Source of the DNA: UBA4575 sp002386945 | GTDB lineage: Bacteria; Pseudomonadota; Gammaproteobacteria; UBA4575 | Length of the DNA: 64,000 nt | NCBI GenBank assembly: GCA_943789445.1 | Contig: CALSUC010000001.1 | Coordinates: 372,001-436,000, forward strand | Direction of reading: 5' to 3' | Shown here: positions 17,211 to 27,145 of the stretch, piece after piece | Position numbering within the stretch: position 1 is the stretch's first letter | Layout of the letters: the number at the start of each line of letters is the position of its first letter | Program-made: the position numbers and the translations under genes | The notes under the pieces: model-generated | What the model saw: only the letters and a program-made list of their open reading frames with translations | Database searches by the model: none | Told to the model about the DNA's origin: nothing

Positions 17211-20200
17211 ATGGGTATTATTCAGTTTTCAATTCGTAATTCGCTGGTCGTTAATCTCTTCCTCCTTATTATTGTTATTGCAGGCGCCTTAGCCTGGACC
17301 AATCTGCCGCAGGAAATGTTTCCAGTGGTCGACCTTGATCGCGTCCGCATCACAACAGAATTTGAAGGTGCGCCTCCTGCCGAGGTCGAGAAGCAGATCA
17401 CGCTAGTGATTGAAGAGGCGCTGGAAAGCCTGCCAGATATAGATCTGGTGACCTCCGAGAGCTCTGAAAGTCTGTCCAAGATTGAGATCCAACTCAAGCC
17501 AGACACCGATGTCGATGATTTTCTGATTGAAGTTCGGGCCTTGGTTGATGCCATCGATGATCTACCTGAAGAGGCTGAAACAGCGACAGTAAGCCGCCTA
17601 AAAACACGCTTTCCAGTGGTCAGTCTGGCCCTCTATGGCGATATTCCACCCGGGCTTTTATACACCACGGCAGAGGATGTTAGGCGCGATATTCTGTCAT
17701 TACCTGGTGTTGGCAGTGTCGGTATTGCGGGTGATAGAGACTGGGAACTGTGGATTGTGGTTGATCCGCAACGCTTAGCTGCACGGGCAATTACCCTAGA
17801 GCAGGTGCAACAGTCGATACGATCGAACTTAAGGGATTTACCTGGTGGTTCGGTGCAATCTTCTGAAGGCGATATTCTGCTGCGCGGTATGGCTGTGGCG
17901 AATAATGTCGAGGCGGTCGAACGCTTGGTGATACAGAGTGAGATCGGTGGCGGCCAGTTGATGCTGGGAGAGATTGCTGAAGTTCAGTTGCGGCTACAAG
18001 AAGAACAGACATTGGGACGCTTTAATGGTGCGCCCTCGGTTAACTTAACCATTACTAAGACGGCTAAGGCATCGACTATTGATATTGCTGCTGCAGTCCG
18101 AGCTTACAAAGAAGAAATCACAGCAAGCTTGCCGCCAGGGGTTGAGGTTGGGCTGTTTAGTGATCTTTCGGTGTATGTCAAAACACGTTTAGATACGGTC
18201 AAGTCCTCTGGCCTGATTGGTTTGATCTTGGTCTTGGCCTCGCTCTACTGGTTTTTAAATTTCCGTGTCGCCTTTATTACTGCTCTGGGTATTCCCGTAT
18301 CATTTTTGATCGGTGTGATCCTGATGTATTACCTGGGCTACACCATCAATATGATCTCTTTATTCGCCTTCTTGATTGCCTTGGGCATGATTGTCGACGA
18401 TGCGATTATTGTGACTGAGAATGTCTACCGGCATATCGAAAACGGTGTCGCCCCCAGACAGGCAGCGAGGGTCGGTGCAGCAGAAGTGTTTTGGCCGATC
18501 GTGGCATCTACCACGACAACGATTGCTGCATTCATGCCGATGTTTGGTATCACTGGGACCATGGGTAAATTTATTGAAGTGATCCCTGTCGTCGTGACCG
18601 TCACTTTGATTGGTTCTTTGATTGAGGCCTTTGTGATCCTGCCAGCCCATGCTGCGGATTACCTGCGTTTAAAGAAGGAAAAGAAAAAGAGTGCGTTTTG
18701 GTCTCAAGGCTTGCAGCGCTATTTATCGGTGCTGCGTTGGTCTTTACTTAATCGCTATATTGTCTCTATGGGCACGCTGGCTATCCTTGCCATCTTCCTC
18801 ACCTATGCCGCAACTCGTTTACCTTATAACCAATTTGGTAGTGTCGAGACGGGCCAATTCATGGTGAACATTGAGGCGCTTAATACCTATAGCCTAGATG
18901 ACTCAGCGCTATTGGCTGAAACAATTGAAGAACGCATTCTGGCGTCTATGGATGAAGAGCAAGAGCTTAAGTCTATGCTGACGAATGTCGGTGTTACTTT
19001 GATTGACTTCAATCGCCTGAAGATGGGCAGTCACTACATTCAAATCATTATTGATTTAGAAAAAGCCGCACCTCAAGGCTTCATTGAAAACTATGTCTCA
19101 CCGGTGGTGAATCTGAAATTCAGTACCGAGGGTACACGTAGTCGTAGCACCGAAGAGGTGATTAATCAGATCCGTGTGCAGTTACAAGATATTGCCGGTG
19201 TGCAGCGTTTTTCTATCCTGCGTCCACAGGGTGGGCCAGCAGGGTCTGATATTGAGGTTGGTGTGAGTGGCGATAACATCGAGCACCTGATCGAACTTTC
19301 TGGTGAGGTGAAACAATTCTTGCGTCAGTTACCTGGGGTTCAGGATGTGCAGCAAGATTTAGAACCGGGCAAATTAGAATATCAATACAGCTTGAATGAG
19401 CGGGGGCGTGAGTTAGGCCTGACCCAACAACAAATATCAAATGCCGTGCGAACCGGCTATGTCGGGTTAGAGCTGGAACATGTGAGCTGGGATAATGAGC
19501 GCTATCCAGTGCGTCTGATCTATCCTGATCAGCTGCGTAAAGATGGCAGCACCTTGGTTAATTTACCGATTACCTTACCTTCGGGTGAGACAGTCTATTT
19601 GGGCGAGGTGGCGGATATTACCCTGTCTCGTGGATTGGGCACCATCCTACGCCGAGATGCTGAACGTTTGGCGCTGGTTACGGCCGAGGTCGATACTGGA
19701 GTGACCACTCCAATGGAAGTGAATGCCTTGGTTGAGCGTCAATTCAGTGATCGGTTTAAGAATGATCCTAATTATGAGCTGCTATTCCTCGGCGAGAAGA
19801 AAGAGGCCAATGATTCGTTTAAAGATGTCTTTAACGTCTTAATTATTTCGTTAGCGATCATCTTCTTTATCTTGGCGGCCTTATTTAAATCGATACTCGA
19901 TCCTTTCGTTATTATGCTGGCGATCCCGTTTGGTATTGTCGGTGTGATTATCGGCCATATGTTGTTTAACTATAATCTGCAATTCTTATCGATGATCGGC
20001 TTCCTCGCGCTAACCGGCATCGTGGTGAATGACTCGCTGATCTTGGTCGACTTTGCAAAGAAACGTCGGGCGCAAGGCATAGCCTGTGTTGAGGCCCTGA
20101 TTGACGCTGGTCGCACACGTATTCGTCCTATCTTATTAACCACAGTGACCACTTTCCTCGGTATCTCACCGCTGATCTTCTTTGCTAGTGGGCAAACCGC

Positions 20201-20369
20201 ATTTTTATCACCGATGGCCATCAGCTTGGGCTTTGGCCTGATCTTTGCGACGGTATTAATCTTGCTCGTTGTGCCTTGTTTCTACATGGTGGCGGATGAT
20301 TTCAGAAACTTTTTGCAACGCCTAAGGGCGCCCGTAACAGAGTTTGAGCAAGACAAGCCAGAAACCTGA
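17211..20369 (+). CDS. RND family efflux pump, inner-membrane transporter
   Basis: A 1052-residue AcrB-fold transporter. The twelve membrane helices fall in the expected two groups with two large periplasmic loops. The proton-relay Asp pair is visible in the fourth helix (GMIVDDAIIVTENV), and SNQF-like porter motifs and a late GIVVNDSLILVDFAKKRR helix are present. The sequence type resembles pumps of the hydrophobe/amphiphile group found in environmental gammaproteobacteria rather than heavy-metal CusA pumps, which carry Met/Glu relay residues. It is co-transcribed with the adaptor. A regulator is not adjacent. Confidence 0.93.
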   Translation: MGIIQFSIRNSLVVNLFLLIIVIAGALAWTNLPQEMFPVVDLDRVRITTEFEGAPPAEVEKQITLVIEEALESLPDIDLVTSESSESLSKIEIQLKPDTDVDDFLIEVRALVDAIDDLPEEAETATVSRLKTRFPVVSLALYGDIPPGLLYTTAEDVRRDILSLPGVGSVGIAGDRDWELWIVVDPQRLAARAITLEQVQQSIRSNLRDLPGGSVQSSEGDILLRGMAVANNVEAVERLVIQSEIGGGQLMLGEIAEVQLRLQEEQTLGRFNGAPSVNLTITKTAKASTIDIAAAVRAYKEEITASLPPGVEVGLFSDLSVYVKTRLDTVKSSGLIGLILVLASLYWFLNFRVAFITALGIPVSFLIGVILMYYLGYTINMISLFAFLIALGMIVDDAIIVTENVYRHIENGVAPRQAARVGAAEVFWPIVASTTTTIAAFMPMFGITGTMGKFIEVIPVVVTVTLIGSLIEAFVILPAHAADYLRLKKEKKKSAFWSQGLQRYLSVLRWSLLNRYIVSMGTLAILAIFLTYAATRLPYNQFGSVETGQFMVNIEALNTYSLDDSALLAETIEERILASMDEEQELKSMLTNVGVTLIDFNRLKMGSHYIQIIIDLEKAAPQGFIENYVSPVVNLKFSTEGTRSRSTEEVINQIRVQLQDIAGVQRFSILRPQGGPAGSDIEVGVSGDNIEHLIELSGEVKQFLRQLPGVQDVQQDLEPGKLEYQYSLNERGRELGLTQQQISNAVRTGYVGLELEHVSWDNERYPVRLIYPDQLRKDGSTLVNLPITLPSGETVYLGEVADITLSRGLGTILRRDAERLALVTAEVDTGVTTPMEVNALVERQFSDRFKNDPNYELLFLGEKKEANDSFKDVFNVLIISLAIIFFILAALFKSILDPFVIMLAIPFGIVGVIIGHMLFNYNLQFLSMIGFLALTGIVVNDSLILVDFAKKRRAQGIACVEALIDAGRTRIRPILLTTVTTFLGISPLIFFASGQTAFLSPMAISLGFGLIFATVLILLVVPCFYMVADDFRNFLQRLRAPVTEFEQDKPET

Positions 20370-20425
20370 AAAAACGCCATGTAACTGTTATATTGGCCAC
20401 TTTATTAGGCTAGTGGCTTACCAGA

Positions 20426-21268
20426 ATGAAACTCACTGCAGAAGAATTTTTAAATCAGCAGCACAAGGCAATCACCTTGCTTGGCATGTCAGGTGTGGGT
20501 AAGACCACGCTTTCGAACAAGCTAGATCGCTCACGATGGTTCCATTATTCCGGTGACTACCGTATTGGAACAAAGTATCTCGAAGAGCCGATCCTCGACA
20601 ATATTAAAGCTAAGGCCATGCGCATCGACTTTTTGGCTGATCTGCTGCGTTCAGACTCGATCTATATCTGTAACAACATTACAGTGAATAACTTAGAGCC
20701 GGTGTCGACCTTCCTTGGTAAGTTGGGAGACGAACAGCTGGATGGCTTAAGTTTGGACGAGTTCAAATATCGCCAACAGCTACATTGCCAAGCCGAGATC
20801 TTTGCGATGTTGGATGTGCCTGCCTTCATGGATAAGGCAGTGAATATTTATGGCTATCCAAATTTCTTAAATGATGCCGGTGGTAGTCTCTGTGAGCTGA
20901 ATGATGAAGAGGTGTTTGAAACCCTCTCGGAAAACAGTTTGATCCTCTATATCCGCGCGGATGAAGAGCATGAAGAGACCTTATGTCAGCGTGCGATCAG
21001 TCATCCTAAGCCGCTGTATTTCCAGGAACAGTTTTTAGATCGGCATCTTGCTCAGTACCTTGAAGAGAATAATCTGAAGCAGGCTGATGAGATGGTGCCT
21101 GATGAATTCAGCAGTTGGATCTTTCCAAAACTACTAGAGCATCGTAAGCCACTATATGAATCTATTGCACAGAAATACGGTTATACCGTGGACCTGCATG
21201 AGATCGCACAGGTGCGTGACGAAAAAGACTTCATGGATCTTGTCTGTGATGCGATTAATCGCAAGTAA
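20426..21268 (+). CDS. P-loop ATPase of unknown role
   Basis: A 280-residue soluble protein with a Walker A motif GMSGVGKTT (20-28) near the N-terminus, preceded by a strand (KAITLL). No signal peptide or membrane segment is seen. The pattern, including FHYSGDYRIGTKYL soon after the P-loop and long acidic helices, resembles conserved proteobacterial ATPases annotated only as hypothetical kinase-like proteins. It starts 56 bases after the efflux pump and 38 before the homoserine acyltransferase gene, so it could belong to either transcript. The substrate is unknown. Confidence 0.75.
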   Translation: MKLTAEEFLNQQHKAITLLGMSGVGKTTLSNKLDRSRWFHYSGDYRIGTKYLEEPILDNIKAKAMRIDFLADLLRSDSIYICNNITVNNLEPVSTFLGKLGDEQLDGLSLDEFKYRQQLHCQAEIFAMLDVPAFMDKAVNIYGYPNFLNDAGGSLCELNDEEVFETLSENSLILYIRADEEHEETLCQRAISHPKPLYFQEQFLDRHLAQYLEENNLKQADEMVPDEFSSWIFPKLLEHRKPLYESIAQKYGYTVDLHEIAQVRDEKDFMDLVCDAINRK

Positions 21269-21306
21269 TCCATAATTCTATTTAGTGTATTTAATAATTA
21301 TAGCTC

Positions 21307-22311
21307 ATGCCCTTAGTTCAGCATAATTCTTTACCCAGTATCGATCGCATCGCTCAAGAGGGGGGTGCCGTCTGCAGCCCTGATCAATGTCGAGCGGATC
21401 TGCCAAGCCTGCGTATTGGCTTTTTAAATATGATGCCAGACAAAGCGTTGCTGGCGACTGAGCGTCAGTTCTTACGCTTATTGGCGAGCCATGACCAACT
21501 GAATTGCTACTTCTTGCCATTCACTATTGCAGGCATTGAGCGTGAAGATGAAGCCTTGCAGCATGTGCAAACTCACTACCAAAGTTTTGAACAGATTCAG
21601 CAGAGTAATTTAGATGCGCTGATCATCACCGGCGCTAATGTTACCCAGGCGGTGTTGGCAGATGAATCTTTTTGGCAACCTTTAGAAGAAGTCTTACTGT
21701 GGGCGCAGGCCAATGTGCCTTCGACACTATGTTCTTGTCTGGCCACACATGCGGCTGCTAAGGTTTTCTATCAATTGGATCGACACCATTTAGGCGCTAA
21801 GTGCTGGGGTGTGTTTGAGCATCAAGTAGTGTCTCCTGAGCATCCATTGGTAGCTGGTGTCGCGGCTCAATTTGATATGTGTCACTCCCGTTTTAATGAT
21901 ATCTCGCAGCAGCAATTTGCGCAGGCTGGGGTTGAGACACTGGTTCAAAGTATGGATGTCGGTGTGCAGCTCGCGAGTGATGCGGATATGCGCATGGTCT
22001 TTTTCCAAGGTCACCCAGAATATGATGACATTAGCCTGCTGAAGGAATATAAGCGTGAGATATTTGCCTATCTCAATCAGCAGCGTGATGAATACCCACC
22101 ATTTCCAGTTGCTTATTTTGACCCGCAGAGCCAGCAACTCTTAGAAGAATATAAAAAGGCTGTTTTAGCGCAGCCACACAGCATTAGTCTCATTGAATCC
22201 TTTCCTGATAAGGCACTTAGTCCCAGCGTGACTCACCCCTGGCGTCAATCGGCATTACAGATATTTCATAACTGGTTAAACTGCATACAGAAGCAGCGCA
22301 AGCTAGGCTAG
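21307..22311 (+). CDS. metA: Homoserine O-acyltransferase (MetA family)
   Basis: MetA-family enzymes acylate homoserine, the first committed step to methionine. The 334-residue protein has the family motif MMPDKALLATERQFLRLL, the nucleophile region TLCSCLATHAA with Cys144 the likely acyl-enzyme residue, and GHPEYD with His236 and Glu238. The residue that separates succinyl (Gly) from acetyl (Glu) users in studied MetA proteins appears to be Thr113 here (TGANVT). The donor, acetyl-CoA or succinyl-CoA, is therefore open. There are no other methionine genes beside it. Confidence 0.85.
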   Translation: MPLVQHNSLPSIDRIAQEGGAVCSPDQCRADLPSLRIGFLNMMPDKALLATERQFLRLLASHDQLNCYFLPFTIAGIEREDEALQHVQTHYQSFEQIQQSNLDALIITGANVTQAVLADESFWQPLEEVLLWAQANVPSTLCSCLATHAAAKVFYQLDRHHLGAKCWGVFEHQVVSPEHPLVAGVAAQFDMCHSRFNDISQQQFAQAGVETLVQSMDVGVQLASDADMRMVFFQGHPEYDDISLLKEYKREIFAYLNQQRDEYPPFPVAYFDPQSQQLLEEYKKAVLAQPHSISLIESFPDKALSPSVTHPWRQSALQIFHNWLNCIQKQRKLG

Positions 22312-22321
22312 AATAGACCCT

Positions 22322-23041
22322 ATGTGCGCACGCGTTAAAGTCTCAAAAACTGCTGCGATACAAAGTCTACTGGCCGATATGGGGTTCTCAAGCGAGGGCC
22401 TTGGCGAGCACTTGTTTGAGGTCAACAAGGATGAGCAGCTATTCCCTTATTACAAACCACTAGCAACCTTATTTGTTAACAGCCAAAGCAGTATGGATTT
22501 GGCCTTAATGAACTGGGGCTGGCAACGTCCTTGGGATGAATCTAAACGGTTGTTTAATGCGCGTAAGTGCAGTGCTAAGGGTCAAAGCATTTGGCAGAGT
22601 AAAGTCTGGGGCGATGCGATTCGTCAACGGCGCTGTCTGTTACCGATTGATTGTTTCTATGAATGGGATCAAAACTTTCCTCGTGGCAAGCGACCGCGCT
22701 ATCGAGTTGAGCCTAGCCAGCGTGAAGTGATGTCATTAGGTGCGATCTATGAGATTAATCAGGCAGGTGAGTTCTGTTTGTCGGTGTGTACGACAGAACC
22801 GAATAGCAGTATGCAGCAGATACATCATCGTATGCCGGTGATGATCGAGCCTGAGCATGCGCAGGAATGGTTATTCAGTGAGGATCAGCATGCGATTGAT
22901 CATCTGATGCAACCCGGTGCAGAAAAGAAGATCCAGCTCATTTGTGAAAGTAACTCGACTGAGTCTAGTAGTAGTCAGTCTAATGATAAACATGACGAAT
23001 CAGAAGCTGAGGGCAGGCCGTATACCCTACCTTTGTTTTAG
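22322..23041 (+). CDS. SOS response-associated peptidase (SRAP/HMCES/YedK family)
   Basis: SRAP proteins crosslink through Cys2 to abasic sites in single-stranded DNA and shield them. The 239-residue protein begins MCARVKVS, exposing Cys2 after Met removal, and carries the catalytic FYEW Glu and the HHRMPV His. The usual NARxE motif reads NARKC here, a small departure. The last 25 residues are a Ser/Asp-rich tail. The start lies 10 bases after metA, so the two may be co-transcribed. Near the metA stop no terminator is seen. Confidence 0.9.
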   Translation: MCARVKVSKTAAIQSLLADMGFSSEGLGEHLFEVNKDEQLFPYYKPLATLFVNSQSSMDLALMNWGWQRPWDESKRLFNARKCSAKGQSIWQSKVWGDAIRQRRCLLPIDCFYEWDQNFPRGKRPRYRVEPSQREVMSLGAIYEINQAGEFCLSVCTTEPNSSMQQIHHRMPVMIEPEHAQEWLFSEDQHAIDHLMQPGAEKKIQLICESNSTESSSSQSNDKHDESEAEGRPYTLPLF

Positions 23042-23198
23042 TATGCTGCGATATAGCGGGGCTTAAGTAGGATTTGGTTGAGCTCAGTGAGCGCTGGTCT
23101 ATACTCGATTGAAAGTAATAAAACGCTTTGTTATTTGGCAAAACGAAAGTTCATAAATAAGCAAAGGAAGATGACGTAAGGTGGCTCGAAGGATTGCA

Positions 23199-25040
23199 AT
23201 GGGAGACCAACGCCTTGAATCTGAGGTGTTTAATCGGCGTGCAGTAGCCGCTGTTATTTTGGTTGTTATCGCCTGCAGCATACTGTTGTCTCAACTTTAC
23301 GGTCTGCAAGTCACGCAGCACGTACATTATCAAACCCGTTCTGATGATAATCATGTGCGCTTACAATCAGTTGCGCCTATGCGCGGTTTAATCCTAGATC
23401 GTAATGGTGTCTTACTGGCCGATAACCAACCGAGTTATCGTTTGGTGGTTACTCCCTCACGCGCCGGTAATATGAAAACTCTGTTAAGACAGCTTGGTGA
23501 ATTTATCGGGTTTGATGACCGTGAGCTAAGGCGCTTCAATAGAGCTATTTTAGGGCGACAATCATTCCAACAGACGCCACTTAAATTTAACCTCAGTGAT
23601 CAAGAGTTAGCGCTATTTGCGGTTAGACAGCATCAATTTCCAGGCGTTGAAGTGTTGGCTACTTCCACACGTTACTATCCGCAACACGAATACTTCACCC
23701 ATACCTTGGGCTATGTTGGCCGGATGAATCGGGCAGATCAACAGCGCATGGATACAAAAAATTACCGTGCGACTACGCATATTGGTAAGTTGGGTTTAGA
23801 GAAATACTACGAAGATATCCTGCATGGAGAGGTTGGTTATCAACATGATGAGATCAATGCGCAGGGTCGACGTCAGCGCGTGCTTAGGACAGAGCAAGCA
23901 AAATCAGGGGTCGATCTAAAACTCTCTCTAATCACAGAGGTGCAGAAAGTAGCAACTAATGCACTCGGTATGAGACGGGGTGCTGTTGTCGCTATAGATC
24001 CCAATAATGGTGATGTATTGGCCTTCGTTAGTATGCCGAGTTTTGACCCTAATCTTTTCGTCAATGGCATCAGTCAAAAGGCTTATTCCGCACTTCGCCT
24101 AAACTCTGACCGACCATTGTTTAACCGCGCATTGATCGGACAATATCCTCCTGGTTCTACGGTTAAGCCGATCATTGCCTTGGCTGCATTAGAAGAGGGT
24201 CAGATTAATGCTGAGGATACGGTCTTTGCGGGTCCTTACTTTAAGATTCCAAAACAATCACGCCGATACCGCGATTGGAAAAAAGGTGGCCATGGCAGAG
24301 TTAATCTGAAATTGGCGCTGGCACAATCCTGTGATGTTTATTTCTATAGGCTGGGATTCGCCATGGGTATTACGCCTATGCATGACATGCTCAGACGCTT
24401 TGACCTGGGAAGCCAAGTGGGACTGGATACGGCGGGCGAGGCTAGTGGTCTGGTGCCAAGCACTGCATGGAAGAGGCGCGTTCATGGTGAGGCATGGTAC
24501 CCAGGTGAATCAGTCATCACCAGTATTGGTCAAGGCTACTTGCTGGCGACACCCTTACAATTGGCACAGATGACAGCACGCATTGCGATGAATGGAGTGG
24601 GTTATAAGCCGCGGTTTGTTATTGCTCAGCGTGAAACTAAAGAAGACGGATTTGCTCCGTTGGAACCAACAGCCTTGCCGTCGATTGATCTTAAACAGCA
24701 AGAACATTGGCAGCAGGTGCTTATAGGGATGCGTGCCGTGGTCAATGGTAGAACGGGCACCGCACGCAATATTTCAAAAGGTGCTAGTTATGATATAGCT
24801 GGAAAATCAGGGACTGCCCAAGTGATCAGTATTGCACAAGATTCTGAGTATGAAGAGGCGGATATTGCGCAACACCTACGTGATCATGCCCTGTTTATTG
24901 CTTACGCCCCGATTGAACAACCTAAGATTGCAGTCGCAGTAATTGTTGAGAATGGAGGCAGTGGTAGCCGTATAGCGGCTCCGATAGCACGAAAAGTGAT
25001 GGATGCTTATCTCTTGAAGAGGACGACCGATGGTCAATAA
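23199..25040 (+). CDS. mrdA: Penicillin-binding protein 2 (peptidoglycan transpeptidase, elongasome)
   Basis: PBP2 crosslinks peptidoglycan during side-wall growth, working with RodA. From ATG 23199, preceded by GAAGGA at 6 bases, the protein has 613 residues; GTG 23181 is the alternative start. It has one N-terminal membrane anchor (about residues 17-37), a dimerisation domain starting near APMRGLILDRNG, and a transpeptidase domain with PPGSTVKP (active Ser), SCDVYFYRLG (SxN-like region) and GKSGTAQV (KSG). Its end overlaps rodA by 11 bases. It starts the elongation gene block mrdA-rodA-mltB-rlpA-dacC. Confidence 0.95.
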   Translation: MGDQRLESEVFNRRAVAAVILVVIACSILLSQLYGLQVTQHVHYQTRSDDNHVRLQSVAPMRGLILDRNGVLLADNQPSYRLVVTPSRAGNMKTLLRQLGEFIGFDDRELRRFNRAILGRQSFQQTPLKFNLSDQELALFAVRQHQFPGVEVLATSTRYYPQHEYFTHTLGYVGRMNRADQQRMDTKNYRATTHIGKLGLEKYYEDILHGEVGYQHDEINAQGRRQRVLRTEQAKSGVDLKLSLITEVQKVATNALGMRRGAVVAIDPNNGDVLAFVSMPSFDPNLFVNGISQKAYSALRLNSDRPLFNRALIGQYPPGSTVKPIIALAALEEGQINAEDTVFAGPYFKIPKQSRRYRDWKKGGHGRVNLKLALAQSCDVYFYRLGFAMGITPMHDMLRRFDLGSQVGLDTAGEASGLVPSTAWKRRVHGEAWYPGESVITSIGQGYLLATPLQLAQMTARIAMNGVGYKPRFVIAQRETKEDGFAPLEPTALPSIDLKQQEHWQQVLIGMRAVVNGRTGTARNISKGASYDIAGKSGTAQVISIAQDSEYEEADIAQHLRDHALFIAYAPIEQPKIAVAVIVENGGSGSRIAAPIARKVMDAYLLKRTTDGQ

Positions 25041-26151
25041 TGCAAACAGCTTAACAGTGCGATCACTATTGCCAATCTATCAATTCTTTAAGTTAGATGG
25101 CCTGTTATTCATCGCATTAGTACTGCTGAGTCTTTCTGGGCTGATGATTTTATACAGTGCGAGTGGTGGTGATATGGCCTTGGTTCAACGCCAAGCCCTG
25201 CGGTTGGCAGTCGGTTTCCTTGGCCTTTTAGTGATGGCGCAAATCCCCATTGATAAGCTCCGTGCTTGGTCAATGGTGCTTTATGTGGTCGGACTGGTTT
25301 TATTACTTTTAGTGTTGGTTGCCGGTGATTCAGCCAAAGGTGCACAGCGGTGGTTGAGTTTGGGGGTGATGCGCTTCCAACCCTCTGAGGTGATGAAGAT
25401 TTGGGTGCCGATGATGATGGCCTTTTATTTTTCCACAAGGCCGATACCAGCTAAGTTAAAAGATGTGTTGATTGGTTTTGTGCTATTAGCGATGCCAGCG
25501 GTGCTGATCTTAAAGCAGCCTGACCTGGGGACGGCAATCTTGGTGACCAGCTCAGGTCTATTCGTTATCTTTCTTGCAGGTTTGCGCACACGTTCGATTA
25601 TGGGTTTGATGGCCATCGCTATAGCCGCTGCTCCAATCATTTGGTTCAAGCTGCATGACTACCAACGTACGCGTATTTTGACCCTGCTCAACCCAGAGAG
25701 TGATCCGTTGAATGCGGGCTATCACATTATTCAATCGAAGATAGCGATTGGTTCGGGGGGGATTTATGGGAAGGGTTGGCTTAACGGTACGCAGTCGCGC
25801 CTAGATTTCATCCCAGAGCGATCGACGGATTTCATTTTTTCGGTGTTTACAGAAGAGTTTGGCTTCCTCGGTGCCGTAGTCATGATTCTCGCCTATCTCT
25901 TCATTGTAATACGCGGTTTAATCATTGCAGCACATGCCCAAAGTAACTACGCAAAATTGCTGGGAGGCGCCATCAGCCTGTCATTTTTCTCCTATGTATT
26001 TGTTAATATAGGGATGGTCACTGGGCTACTGCCAGTGGTCGGCGTGCCACTGCCATTGATTAGCTACGGAGGTACCTCTATGGTAACGTTATTGACCATG
26101 TTCGGTATCTTAATGTCCATCCATTCTCACAAAAAGTTGTTAGGAAATTGA
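25030..26151 (+). CDS. rodA: Peptidoglycan glycosyltransferase RodA
   Basis: RodA is the SEDS-family glycan polymerase of the elongasome. The 373-residue protein has about ten membrane helices and the family signatures LSGLMILYSASGG, GAQRWLSLG, RFQPSEVMKIW and PLPLISYGGTSM. GAGGACG precedes the ATG, which lies inside the mrdA 3' end. Its stop overlaps the following mltB start. The arrangement with PBP2 guarantees matched amounts of polymerase and crosslinker. Confidence 0.96.
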   Translation: MVNNANSLTVRSLLPIYQFFKLDGLLFIALVLLSLSGLMILYSASGGDMALVQRQALRLAVGFLGLLVMAQIPIDKLRAWSMVLYVVGLVLLLLVLVAGDSAKGAQRWLSLGVMRFQPSEVMKIWVPMMMAFYFSTRPIPAKLKDVLIGFVLLAMPAVLILKQPDLGTAILVTSSGLFVIFLAGLRTRSIMGLMAIAIAAAPIIWFKLHDYQRTRILTLLNPESDPLNAGYHIIQSKIAIGSGGIYGKGWLNGTQSRLDFIPERSTDFIFSVFTEEFGFLGAVVMILAYLFIVIRGLIIAAHAQSNYAKLLGGAISLSFFSYVFVNIGMVTGLLPVVGVPLPLISYGGTSMVTLLTMFGILMSIHSHKKLLGN

Positions 26152-27131
26152 AAAAAATTAGCTACCTTTTATGTCTCGTAATGAGCCTTACGAATGCAGC
26201 CACTGCGGAAACCTACATTGAGCGCGATGACGTGCAACAATTTATAGACCGTATGGTGACTGATCATCAATTTACGCGTGCTGAATTAGAGCCGATCTTT
26301 GCTGCTATTAAAGTGCAGCCAAAAGTGCTCAAGTCGATCAAGGCGCCAGCCGAAAAGAAAAAGCAATGGCATCAATACCGCGAAATCTTCGTTACTGAAA
26401 GACGTATTGCTGAGGGTATCGATTACTGGAATATCCATTCTGAAAAATTTAAAGCCGCTGAAGCCCAGTATGGGGTATCAGCTGAAATTATCCTTGCGGT
26501 CATGGGTGTTGAAACCTACTACGGTCGTCGTACTGGAAGACACCCAGTGCTCGATAGCTTGGTTACTCTGGGTTTTGATTATTCCAAGCGTGGTAAGTTT
26601 TTCCGTAGCGAGCTGAAACATTTTCTTTTGCTTTGTCGCGAAGAGGGCTTGCCACTGAAGGAACTTAAAGGGTCTTATGCTGGTGCAATGGGCAAGGGCC
26701 AATTTATTTCTAGTAGTTATCGGCATTATGCAGTTGATAGTGATGGTGATGGCCGGCGTGATCTATGGAATAGCCATGATGATGCAATTGCCAGTATTGC
26801 CAATTATTTCGCTGAACATGGTTGGCGTGCAGGGCAGTCCATTACGCAAGAAATGCAGACGATTGCTGCAGCCGACAGTATCGATCATGGTAATAAGCTT
26901 AAACCTAGCTTTAGTCTGGATGACTTGAAGGCTCAAGGATTTAATGTCGAGGCGGATCAGGAAGGCTCTTATTCGTTAGTCTCTTTGCAAAATAAAAAGG
27001 CTAAAGAGTATTGGTTAGGACACCATAATTTTTATGTCATCACTCGCTATAACCACAGCGCTATGTATGCCATGGCGGTTTACCAGTTAAGCCAAGAATT
27101 AAAAAAACGAATCGATCTTAATGCTAAATAA
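26148..27131 (+). CDS. mltB: Lytic murein transglycosylase B
   Basis: MltB cuts glycan strands to 1,6-anhydromuramyl ends. The 327-residue protein starts at TTG 26148, which overlaps the rodA stop by four bases with AGGA just upstream. It has a signal peptide (cut near NAATA); no lipobox Cys follows, unlike E. coli MltB, so it may be soluble. The catalytic Glu is in ILAVMGVETYYGRRTG, and GAMGKGQFISSSYRHYAVD plus DLWNSHDDAIASIANYF are family signatures. It is part of the elongation operon. Confidence 0.93.
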   Translation: MKKISYLLCLVMSLTNAATAETYIERDDVQQFIDRMVTDHQFTRAELEPIFAAIKVQPKVLKSIKAPAEKKKQWHQYREIFVTERRIAEGIDYWNIHSEKFKAAEAQYGVSAEIILAVMGVETYYGRRTGRHPVLDSLVTLGFDYSKRGKFFRSELKHFLLLCREEGLPLKELKGSYAGAMGKGQFISSSYRHYAVDSDGDGRRDLWNSHDDAIASIANYFAEHGWRAGQSITQEMQTIAAADSIDHGNKLKPSFSLDDLKAQGFNVEADQEGSYSLVSLQNKKAKEYWLGHHNFYVITRYNHSAMYAMAVYQLSQELKKRIDLNAK

Positions 27132-27145
27132 ATGTGCCATCAGTA

